A program made the translations under genes and the position numbers. Of a stretch of 16,421 bases of DNA, positions 7,298 to 14,027 are shown piece by piece. Positions within the stretch are counted from its first letter, which is position 1, and every line of letters begins with the position of its first letter. Below the pieces are notes generated by a model. The model saw only the letters and a program-made list of their open reading frames with translations, was not told the DNA's origin and did not search any database. The DNA is from Oscillospiraceae bacterium (lineage in GTDB: Bacteria > Bacillota > Clostridia > Oscillospirales > CAG-272), in NCBI GenBank assembly GCA_015065395.1, contig SVQJ01000022.1:1-16421 (forward strand). The letters are read 5' to 3'.

Positions 7298-7361
7298 CTA
7301 TCGTTGTCTTCATAAAGTTCCTTTGGTTCTTTCCTTTCAAGGAAAGAACGGGAAAACCTAT
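7298..7361 (+). repeat. intergenic repeat unit, copy 1
   Basis: This block follows the 28-bp hairpin and reappears in diverged form at about 11683-11741, also directly after a long hairpin. In the core, 7319-7348 matches 11703-11732 at 26 of 30 positions. Both copies end in ACCTAT. Copy 1 contains a perfect 11-bp inverted repeat (7326-7336 and 7339-7349) around TC. Confidence 0.6.
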
Positions 7362-7383
7362 ATACACAAGTCAACCCAAAACT

Positions 7384-7415
7384 GAAAAAGCAGTTGCCAC
7401 GGCAACTGCTTTTTC
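7384..7415 (-). terminator. strong intrinsic terminator of the CotH-VTC-DUF4956 operon
   Basis: GAAAAAGCAGTTGCC (7384-7398) and GGCAACTGCTTTTTC (7401-7415) pair perfectly over 15 bp around AC. In practice this gives a CACG tetraloop. On the minus strand the hairpin follows the DUF4956 stop at 7452 by about 36 nt and ends in a T run. The A run on the other side makes it able to work in both directions. Confidence 0.9.
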
Positions 7416-7451
7416 TCAATAAAAACTTATTTCACGAATAAGCTACGCATC

Positions 7452-8126
7452 TCAGAACGTGACCTCACCGTCATGCGCTATGACTGAAACGGATGTTACA
7501 CCTTCCAACTCCGACACAGCTCCTGCAAGCTCACTCTCATCTGCTCCTCTAACCTCTATAACAAGATCAAGCTGGGAGGCGGTATAGGTTCTGGACTTTA
7601 CGTTTGCACTCTTGCAATACCGGGTCACGGTACCGAGAACTGCTCTCTCTCCTTTGACCTCCTCAGTGGTGACGAGGACGAGGACGGGGGTCTTTGCAAC
7701 TGGAATCGCATTGAACACAAGTATCACCACAGACATTATGATGCTGAGAGCGACTGCGATCACTGCAAGGCCTGCTCCGCAGATAATACCGATACTTATT
7801 GCCCAGAACAAAAATGCCAGATCCATGGGATCCTTTATTGCCGTTCTGAATCTTACGATGGACAGCGCACCCACCATACCCAAAGAAATGACCACGTTTG
7901 ACTGCACCGTTAAGATGATCGCCGCTGTGATGATAGCTGTGGATATAAGGGATATACTGAAATTCTTATTATAAAAGGACTTTCTGCAAAGCAATCTGTA
8001 TGCTATGAATATGTAAATACCAAGAACCAGGGAAATGATGAGGCACGCAGCTATTGCAGTAGGCGAAAGCTCGTTCTGAGCATAGCCCTCCAAAAAGGAA
8101 TTTTTGAAAATATCCTTGAGTGTCAT
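7452..8126 (-). CDS. DUF4956 family membrane protein
   Basis: The product has 224 aa and matches the DUF4956 family. Hydrophobic segments lie at about 22-45, 56-75, 78-92 and 102-140. The conserved GALSIVRFRTAIKDPMDL at 86-103 is the family signature. The C-terminal part (about 146-224) has a beta-alpha-beta-beta-alpha-beta pattern like a small ACT/ferredoxin-like regulatory domain, as in MgtC-type proteins. The family has no established biochemical role that I know of. Its common neighbours are VTC-type polymerases and CotH-like kinases, as here. The ATG at 8126 overlaps the VTC stop by 4 bp, and GGAGGA precedes it by about 8 nt. A role as channel, scaffold or regulator for the polymerase is inferred from this linkage only. 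Confidence 0.9.
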   Translation of the reverse strand: MTLKDIFKNSFLEGYAQNELSPTAIAACLIISLVLGIYIFIAYRLLCRKSFYNKNFSISLISTAIITAAIILTVQSNVVISLGMVGALSIVRFRTAIKDPMDLAFLFWAISIGIICGAGLAVIAVALSIIMSVVILVFNAIPVAKTPVLVLVTTEEVKGERAVLGTVTRYCKSANVKSRTYTASQLDLVIEVRGADESELAGAVSELEGVTSVSVIAHDGEVTF

Positions 8127-8827
8127 TTGATCTCTCCTCCGTAATCATTATATTTCCTACACAAATAATATTTGGAAAATGAGGTCCACTGCAGACCTTC
8201 AATCTGAAGCTGGTCATTTATATACGAGGGTAAAAACTGATCCCATTTTACCTCAAGAACCCCCATACCGTTAGCAAGTATCTGTCTTTTCGGCATTTGG
8301 GGATCGAAAAATCTGTCAAAGGCCTTGGACGATGAAATAGCAGTATCCAAAGTTATTCTCACGTTTCCCGCATTATGTACAAAGGGCTTTCGCTCATATT
8401 GCACGATGACCGCAGGACGCATGACCTTCAAGCGCATTTCCGTGAGCATTTTTACAAGGAGCGGAGACATACCCTGTTTTATTTCGGGTATTCTTCCGGC
8501 GAGCATTTCATCGCACATCTCGCGGCTTATTATACAGCTGTCCTTATGGGTCATGCTCCTGCATTTTGCCTTACGCTCCAGGGTGATGCGATCGGAGTTT
8601 GAATTATATATCCTTATGCGGTATTTTGAGCGCGGATCTACTCCGTCCTCATTCTCGTAATAGCAAGCGTTCTCGGGGGTATCGAAATAGACGCTTCGGA
8701 TGAGATACGAGCCGCTCGGTCCTGTGTGGTTGTCTGCACGCAGGAGCGCTTTCAAGCGCATCTCAAGAACCTTGAGATGCGCGCTCGGGCAAATATATTT
8801 ATACTCATGACGGTATTCGGTTGCCAT
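8123..8827 (-). CDS. VTC domain polyphosphate polymerase-like protein
   Basis: The product has 234 aa and is a triphosphate tunnel metalloenzyme of the VTC type, the fold that in yeast Vtc4 makes polyphosphate from ATP. The charged strands that line such a tunnel are visible: RHEYKY (6-11), SVYFDT (45-50), KYRIRIYN (68-75), LERKAK (83-88), VQYERKPF (142-149), RITLDTAI (157-164) and LEVKWDQFLP (191-200). There is no membrane segment or SPX domain, so it should be cytoplasmic, perhaps held at the membrane by DUF4956. The ATG at 8827 lies 1 nt after the CotH stop with GAGG 6 nt upstream. An in-frame start at 8869 would overlap CotH needlessly. Polyphosphate synthesis is a family-based prediction; triphosphatase activity is possible. 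Confidence 0.9.
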   Translation of the reverse strand: MATEYRHEYKYICPSAHLKVLEMRLKALLRADNHTGPSGSYLIRSVYFDTPENACYYENEDGVDPRSKYRIRIYNSNSDRITLERKAKCRSMTHKDSCIISREMCDEMLAGRIPEIKQGMSPLLVKMLTEMRLKVMRPAVIVQYERKPFVHNAGNVRITLDTAISSSKAFDRFFDPQMPKRQILANGMGVLEVKWDQFLPSYINDQLQIEGLQWTSFSKYYLCRKYNDYGGEIK

Positions 8828-8828
8828 A

Positions 8829-11456
8829 TCAGTCCTCGCCCCCCGTCCGAACAAACAATGCATTTGCAATAATGCCCTCTTCGCCGAGAGTTACGGTAAC
8901 GGTCCCGTCATCAGATGAGATATCCCCGTCCCAGCCTGCGAAGCTCCATCCATCAGAGGCTTCGGCAGTAAGCACTATATCAAGGCCGCTGACATACGTG
9001 CCTGTCCAGCTGCCGCTATCAGTCTCGGCATAGGTGGTATTGACACGCACCCTGCCCTTACCTTCTATATTCACCGTGACCTCGGTATACTCACCCGCAA
9101 TGTCCAGCGCATATTTCAGATGCTCCAGTGCATAGGGCTTTCTGTCTGTCATAAGAGGCTTCCAGGGCCAGCTCCCGAATTTTGAATATTTTTCAAGTAT
9201 CATGCCGCCAAGGGAGTCCATGCTGTAATTGGTGTTCATCATATCAAGATATGTGATGATGAACTGATTTCTGAATATTTCATTTTTCAGAAGGTTACCG
9301 AAGAAGGGGATACTTATCCATCTTGTAACATCGCTTCCGTATTTTTCAGGATCAGCTAAGGTATATTTGAAAGCATCCAGCTCGGTTATATTACTGTCTG
9401 TGCGGATATAGCTCCAACCGACTCCGTCCATATCATAGGAGGCAAAGCGCCACCTGCCGTCGTTATACCCTTTACCGGCGCTCTCGCGGGATCTCCAGGC
9501 TTTGAAATTATGCTGAAGGCCGATATCCATATTGTTACAATATATATTTGCAACCATAAAATCGATAAAGCTCTGCACATCCATTTTGCTCTCTACGAGA
9601 GAATAGACCTGAGGATCGGACAGATCGCCCGTCGTGAGAATATCAAGAAGATCGTAATAATCTACAAGATCCTCATCACTTCCCTCATCAAGCTCACCTT
9701 CGGTGACGATGGCAACATCATTAACTCCGTAATACTGGGAGAAATAGGTGCTGTCGTGCCGCTCTCTTAAATAGGTGTAGGTATAAAATTCACCATCCAC
9801 AAAGCAGACCACGGCTCTTGCACCCATAGCCGAAAGCTCGCGGTCGGCGACAAGGGCCTGAGCCATAATATCATATTCATCGGTACGTGTATAAAAGGAG
9901 CGTGTTTCCTTTCCGGACTCGAAAATGACCGCATCAAAGGTTTCGGCACCGCTGTATATATCGCGGGCATAAAACGAAAAACGCTTTAAGGCATAAAGTC
10001 GATTGCTGTTTCCCTGCACTCTTATTCCGCAGTTCTGATCAAGAAGCATTTTTCCATTTTCGTCCCAGAGCTGGATGACCGCCTCCCTTTCCCACTTTTT
10101 GCCATGCTTCATAAAATTGGCTTCGGGTGCGGCAGTCTCTCTATCCGTATTGTTATACCAATGGTCATACTCACCGCCGGTCACGCAGATGCCCTGATCT
10201 CCGAAAAGTCCGGAGGGGTCGGATACCACAGAAAGCACGCAAACACCCTCATAGGCACGGGCTACCTCGCCGACAAAATACGTGCCGCACACGCTTTCGC
10301 TCACGTTTCCGTCCCCGTCTACTGCGACAGCACGGATAACGTTAGCCTTCGAAACAGGATCATCTGATATCTCGGCATCGTCATAATCATATACGGTGTT
10401 CTTTATGCTTACGTATTTATTGGGGTCAGCGCTCACATCGGTAAGCTTTATCGGAGAAGTATACTCAGTTGAATTAATATCGGGGGTACTGCCGTCCGTG
10501 GTATAATAAACAGAACACCCCTTCTTTGCGCTGATCTCAAGAACTATCTCATCATCGGTGTAAAATCCGCTTTCAAGGCTGAGCTTCGGTGCATCAAGCG
10601 TGGGGGCCACATAAAGGAGACAATTTTCATTGGCCACACCGGGGGTACCGTATGCGCTGAAATAGCGATCCCCCACAAGAGTCGCAGATACGTTGTAAGG
10701 AAGAACGCCGAGCTCAACGCTATCATATATATTTCCGTTAACGGCGGAAAGGATCACGGTCTCGTTATCGGAAAGGCGAAAGGATGCATGAATGCTATCA
10801 TCCGCGCCCAGAGGTTCATCAGATCCGTCAGCCCATACTATTACATATTCACCGGGAGCCAATTTTACGGCAGGAAGATTAAATCTCATCTTTTCTTCAC
10901 CGTTATCGCTCAGATAAAAATTCGAAAGCAGAACGGGACGATCGCCTGCGTTATACAGCTCGATATAATCGGGAAAATTCCCGTCAGCGTCCTCTGCAAG
11001 ATTGAAGTTGTGGGGGCAGATCTCGCTTATGCGAAGATCATATTCATCCCTTTCGTAGGTAAAAGATACACCCAAAAGGGCCACTCCAAGGTTAAACACC
11101 ATGAATACTGCAACGAAAACGCCAAAAAACCGAGAAAAAAACAGCCTTTTTATATACAGAGCAATGCTGCGCAAACTTATACAGCCGATAATCATGCCTC
11201 CGAAAGCTGCAAGGAAAACATATACATATATAAACAGGAGAAAAGAAAGAGCACTGCCTGTCTTCGGCAAAAGACTAAAACCCGTGCCGGACAGCCTTGA
11301 ATAGATGAAGTCGAGGCACAGATATGCGGCGGCGCACCAAAGGACACAAAAAGGCGCAGAATGAGACCTTATCCACCTTCTTTTCCCAATGTTCGCAAGC
11401 ACAATACTTGCCGCCATTCCGAGGAAAACCGACAGACACAGTAAAACAGTATCCAT
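8829..11456 (-). CDS. membrane-anchored CotH-like kinase with lamin-tail, chitobiase-like and C-terminal repeat domains
   Basis: The product has 875 aa. Four N-terminal membrane segments (about 3-22, 34-52, 68-95, 108-130) precede a lamin-tail-like domain at about 138-255 (ISEICPHNF, DYIELYN, LAPGEYVIVWAD). A chitobiase/FN3-like domain at about 285-393 contains VYYTTDGSTPD. The CotH kinase region covers about 455-765, with RVQGNSNRLYALKRFSFYAR (479-498), NNMDIGLQHNFKAW (641-654) and the metal-binding-like ASYDMDGVGW (672-681). The tail (about 792-868) has a bacterial-repeat motif, with GWSFAGWDGD near 836-845. CotH proteins are atypical kinases that use ATP to phosphorylate serines, first known on spore coat proteins. 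Here the membrane helices and surface-type domains suggest an envelope role. A GGGGGGAG site lies 7 nt before the ATG. First gene of the CotH-VTC-DUF4956 operon. Confidence 0.92.
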   Translation of the reverse strand: MDTVLLCLSVFLGMAASIVLANIGKRRWIRSHSAPFCVLWCAAAYLCLDFIYSRLSGTGFSLLPKTGSALSFLLFIYVYVFLAAFGGMIIGCISLRSIALYIKRLFFSRFFGVFVAVFMVFNLGVALLGVSFTYERDEYDLRISEICPHNFNLAEDADGNFPDYIELYNAGDRPVLLSNFYLSDNGEEKMRFNLPAVKLAPGEYVIVWADGSDEPLGADDSIHASFRLSDNETVILSAVNGNIYDSVELGVLPYNVSATLVGDRYFSAYGTPGVANENCLLYVAPTLDAPKLSLESGFYTDDEIVLEISAKKGCSVYYTTDGSTPDINSTEYTSPIKLTDVSADPNKYVSIKNTVYDYDDAEISDDPVSKANVIRAVAVDGDGNVSESVCGTYFVGEVARAYEGVCVLSVVSDPSGLFGDQGICVTGGEYDHWYNNTDRETAAPEANFMKHGKKWEREAVIQLWDENGKMLLDQNCGIRVQGNSNRLYALKRFSFYARDIYSGAETFDAVIFESGKETRSFYTRTDEYDIMAQALVADRELSAMGARAVVCFVDGEFYTYTYLRERHDSTYFSQYYGVNDVAIVTEGELDEGSDEDLVDYYDLLDILTTGDLSDPQVYSLVESKMDVQSFIDFMVANIYCNNMDIGLQHNFKAWRSRESAGKGYNDGRWRFASYDMDGVGWSYIRTDSNITELDAFKYTLADPEKYGSDVTRWISIPFFGNLLKNEIFRNQFIITYLDMMNTNYSMDSLGGMILEKYSKFGSWPWKPLMTDRKPYALEHLKYALDIAGEYTEVTVNIEGKGRVRVNTTYAETDSGSWTGTYVSGLDIVLTAEASDGWSFAGWDGDISSDDGTVTVTLGEEGIIANALFVRTGGED

Positions 11457-11489
11457 AGAAATTCTCCCCCCTTTTACATATTTCTATTA

Positions 11490-11518
11490 ATTTTATCACA
11501 CTATGCTGCAAATGTCAA
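11490..11518 (-). promoter_or_regulatory. consensus sigma-A promoter of the CotH operon
   Basis: On the minus strand TTGACA (11518-11513) and TAAAAT (11495-11490) are 17 nt apart. TG in the extended -10 position gives TGATAAAAT. A perfect -35 and no sporulation-type element argue for vegetative expression. The leader before the ATG at 11456 is about 27 nt. Confidence 0.85.
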
Positions 11519-11621
11519 GCATTTAGCATAGGGTGCCTCCAGCATACAAAACGGCACAGCGTATGAAAAGACCGTTCAAGGAGTATTAATAAAATACGGT
11601 TTATTTTTCATTATAGTTTGT

Positions 11622-11677
11622 AAGTCAAAAGGCGCCGCACAGCGCGTTAAAATGCTCTGTGCGGCACCTTTTGACTT
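11622..11677. repeat. long hairpin (21-bp arms, one mismatch), probable terminator between ilvN and CotH operons
   Basis: Arm 11622-11642 pairs with 11657-11677 at 20 of 21 positions, with a single C/A mismatch at 11633/11666. The loop is 14 nt. The stem is GC-rich inside (GGCGCCGCACAG) and A/T-rich at its ends, with TTTT following on the plus strand, so it can terminate ilvN transcripts coming from the right. Its CAAAAGGCGCC core resembles AAAAGCGCC in the 7218-7279 hairpin. Confidence 0.75.
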
Positions 11678-11682
11678 TTAGA

Positions 11683-11741
11683 TATCATAGACTTCTTAAA
11701 AATCCTTCGGTTCTTTCGTTTCAGGAAAAGAAAAGCACCTA
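11683..11741 (+). repeat. intergenic repeat unit, copy 2
   Basis: This is the diverged partner of 7298-7361, in the same orientation and again directly after a long hairpin. The 30-nt core 11703-11732 differs from copy 1 at four positions. These changes break the palindrome that is perfect in copy 1. Confidence 0.6.
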
Positions 11742-11788
11742 TCTGCCCGCAAAGCCGTAATACCAAAGCGTATACGCAATAATCGTTT

Positions 11789-11803
11789 ACGGAAAAATTC
11801 CGT
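11789..11803 (+). terminator. small hairpin followed by T run, just downstream of ilvN
   Basis: ACGGAA (11789-11794) and TTCCGT (11798-11803) pair around AAA, and four more T follow on the plus strand (11804-11807). The polarity faces the 3' end of ilvN, so it would stop plus-strand RNA entering the ilv operon, not ilvN messages. A stem of only 6 bp makes this uncertain. Confidence 0.3.
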
Positions 11804-11814
11804 TTTTAAGCACA

Positions 11815-12321
11815 TCAGAAATTGATGGTCTGTCTTATGGTGGTGCTTCCCTTTTCCAGAGAGACTACTCCTGTTCTGCATATTTCAAGTATCGTATAAT
11901 CCCTCATGAGATTTATAAAATCGTCGATCCTTCTTGAGCTGTCTGTAAGCTGGAAGGTGACCGAATCCTTGGAATAATCAAGGGTTTTTGCTTTGAACGC
12001 GTCTGCAGCCGCTCTTATATCGTCCCTGCTTTTAGGATCGTTTTCCATTTTTATCAGCAGAAGCTCACAGCTAACGGAATCATCCTCGGTAAACTCCTTT
12101 ATGGAGCAAACATCGGGAAGCTTATAAAGCTGATTGATGAGCTGCTGCTTATAATCCTCTTCACCGTCGAACATAACGGTTATTCTTGAATACTCGTTTG
12201 ACTCCGTCTCACTAACGGTAAGTGAGCTGATATTGAACTGACGGCGGCGGAACATACTTGTGACTCTGTTCAGAACACCGAACTGGTTTCGCACCAATAC
12301 TGCTACTGTATATCTGTTCAT
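11815..12321 (-). CDS. ilvN: acetolactate synthase small (regulatory) subunit
   Basis: The product has 168 aa, the usual length for the short bacterial IlvN/IlvH type. The N-terminal ACT domain (about 1-78) begins YTVAVLVRNQFGVLNRVTSM and continues with FNISSLTVSETE, the valine-binding and subunit-contact region in this family. The C-terminal domain (about 80-168) ends SRRIDDFINLMRDYTILEICRTGV, typical of IlvN. It binds IlvB, raises its activity and confers valine feedback inhibition. The ATG directly follows the ilvB stop with no gap, and GGTGAG lies within the end of ilvB, so translation is coupled. It is the last gene before a hairpin-rich region. Confidence 0.96.
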   Translation of the reverse strand: MNRYTVAVLVRNQFGVLNRVTSMFRRRQFNISSLTVSETESNEYSRITVMFDGEEDYKQQLINQLYKLPDVCSIKEFTEDDSVSCELLLIKMENDPKSRDDIRAAADAFKAKTLDYSKDSVTFQLTDSSRRIDDFINLMRDYTILEICRTGVVSLEKGSTTIRQTINF

Positions 12322-13989
12322 TTACTCACCAACCTTCACTATTATATCCTCAACACTGCCTCCGGGAGGAAGCATAGGCAGAACGAACTCGTCCTTATCA
12401 ACGGCACAATCTATTACGTATGGTCCGTTATATGCAAACGCCCTGTCCAGTGCCGCTTCAAGCTCTTGTGTGCTTTGTACACTTTCACCCTGTGCACCGA
12501 ATGCCTTGGAAAGAGCTGCAAAATCGGTTTTTCTGTCAAGAACAGTTGAGCTGTAGTGTTTTTCAAAAAACAAAGTCTGCCACTGGCGAACCATGCCGAG
12601 AACACCGTTATTCATTATCAGGATCACTGCAGGAACATTATAGCTTACCATGGTACAGAGCTCAGCAAGGGACATACCGAAGCTTCCGTCTCCGGTTATG
12701 AGCACACTGCGCTGACCTGTTGCGAAGGCAGCTCCGATAGCCGCCCCCATGCCGAAGCCCATAGTTCCCAAGCCGCCGCTGGAAATAAATCTTCTTTCCC
12801 TTTTAAGTCGGATATTCTGACAGGTCCACATCTGATGCTGACCCACATCCGTACAAACAGCCGTATTATCGCCGATACGGGAATTCAGCGCATTTATAAT
12901 ATTGTGCGGGGTCATTCCTTCTCTTTTATCTTCCAGCTCAGCTTCCTCTTTTTTATAAAGCTCGACCTGCTCGCGCCACAGGGGCTTTTGAGTTCTTTCA
13001 ACAAGGGGGATGAGCTTTTGTAGAGTGAGCTTCAGGTCACCGCGAAGTCCGCAGGCAATCGATACATTCTTTGAAAGCTCCGAGCCGTCCACATCTATAT
13101 GTACTATCTTTCCGCTGACGGCAAATTTCGCACGGTTGCCCGTTGCGCGGTCGGTAAAACGCACGCCCAATGAAATAATGATATCAGCATTGTCCATAGC
13201 AACGCTTGCGGCATGGCGTCCGTGCATTCCCTGCATACCAAGATACCCGGGAGTATTGCTTGCAACGGCGCTGAGACCCATAAAGCTCGATGCCATGGGC
13301 GCATCCAGCTTTTCGGAAAGGGTCAGCATTTCCTCCTTTGCTCCTGCAGACAGGATTCCGCCGCCGAAATAGATAAAGGGGCGCTTTGCATGATTTATTA
13401 TACGGGCAGCCTCCTCTATACGCAGATCCTTTGCCGCCTGACCCTCATCACGGGGGACGGGGGACGCGGGAGTATATTCACAAAGTGCAGTCTGTACATC
13501 CTTCGGAATATCGATAAGAACCGGGCCGGGTCTGCCGCTGACGGCGAGTGAAAATGCCTCTCTCACGGTATCTGCAAGCTGCTCCACCTTGCCCACGAAA
13601 TAATTATGCTTTGTGATCGGCAAGGTGATACCCGTAATGTCTATCTCCTGAAAGCTGTCCGAACCTATCTGGTCCGTGGGAACGTTTCCGCAGATCGCTA
13701 TCATGGGTACAGAATCCATATAAGCAGTTGCGATACCGGTGACCAGATTTGTGGCTCCGGGGCCTGATGTGGAGATAACAACGCCCACCTTACCCGATGC
13801 TCGGGAATAGCCGTCGGCCGCGTGTGCCGCTCCCTGCTCATGGGCTGTCAGTATATGTTTAATTTCGTTTTGACATTTATAAAGACTGTCATAAACATCG
13901 AGGATCTGACCGCCCGGATAACCGAAAACCGTATCCACACCCTGTTCTATGAGAGTTTTCACAAGAATATCTGCACCTGAAAGAAGCAT
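12322..13989 (-). CDS. ilvB: acetolactate synthase large (catalytic) subunit, biosynthetic type
   Basis: This thiamine diphosphate enzyme joins pyruvate with pyruvate or 2-oxobutyrate, the first shared step of valine, leucine and isoleucine synthesis. At 555 aa it is a full-length biosynthetic AHAS. Visible motifs are FGYPGGQILDVYD (22-34), the catalytic glutamate in TAHEQGAAHAADGY (Glu51), the FAD-domain region with GMQGMHGRHAA (251-261), and the ThDP/Mg motif GDGSFGMSLAEL (433-444) ending at NN (460-461). The VLGMVRQWQTLFF segment (463-475) follows. The ATG at 13989 has AAAGGAGA upstream. It lies 38 nt after leuA and runs directly into ilvN. Confidence 0.97.
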   Translation of the reverse strand: MLLSGADILVKTLIEQGVDTVFGYPGGQILDVYDSLYKCQNEIKHILTAHEQGAAHAADGYSRASGKVGVVISTSGPGATNLVTGIATAYMDSVPMIAICGNVPTDQIGSDSFQEIDITGITLPITKHNYFVGKVEQLADTVREAFSLAVSGRPGPVLIDIPKDVQTALCEYTPASPVPRDEGQAAKDLRIEEAARIINHAKRPFIYFGGGILSAGAKEEMLTLSEKLDAPMASSFMGLSAVASNTPGYLGMQGMHGRHAASVAMDNADIIISLGVRFTDRATGNRAKFAVSGKIVHIDVDGSELSKNVSIACGLRGDLKLTLQKLIPLVERTQKPLWREQVELYKKEEAELEDKREGMTPHNIINALNSRIGDNTAVCTDVGQHQMWTCQNIRLKRERRFISSGGLGTMGFGMGAAIGAAFATGQRSVLITGDGSFGMSLAELCTMVSYNVPAVILIMNNGVLGMVRQWQTLFFEKHYSSTVLDRKTDFAALSKAFGAQGESVQSTQELEAALDRAFAYNGPYVIDCAVDKDEFVLPMLPPGGSVEDIIVKVGE

Positions 13990-14027
13990 ATATTTCTCCT
14001 TTGTGGTTATTTTTGCCGTATTTCTGT

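Larger units (their letters stand above)
7048..7451. other. convergent intergenic region rich in inverted repeats
   Basis: These 404 bp separate the plus-strand XRE operon from the minus-strand CotH operon and hold no credible gene. In order they contain GCTTTTTT/AAAAAAGC around 2 nt (7098-7115), GCCAAAG/CTTTGGC (7171-7194), GGCACC-GCA-GGTGCC (7198-7212), a 28-bp perfect hairpin (7218-7279), an 11-bp palindrome (7326-7349) and a strong terminator (7384-7415). Confidence 0.7.
11457..11814. other. intergenic region between ilvN and the CotH operon
   Basis: These 358 bp hold the CotH promoter, a long imperfect hairpin (11622-11677), the second copy of the intergenic repeat (about 11683-11741) and a small hairpin after ilvN (11789-11803). 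I see no credible gene and no signal in 11521-11620. Confidence 0.65.

Noticed and set aside
7218..7361. CRISPR array or insertion sequence in the hairpin region
   Set aside because: There are no regularly spaced direct repeats, no transposase and no target-site duplication; the structure is inverted repeats only.
8829..11456. Spore coat interpretation of the CotH gene
   Set aside because: Membrane helices, surface-type domains, the VTC/DUF4956 partners and a sigma-A consensus promoter fit a vegetative envelope role better; sporulation genes are absent nearby.
12556..13023. Plus-strand open frame over ilvB
   Set aside because: It is a shadow of a highly conserved enzyme gene.
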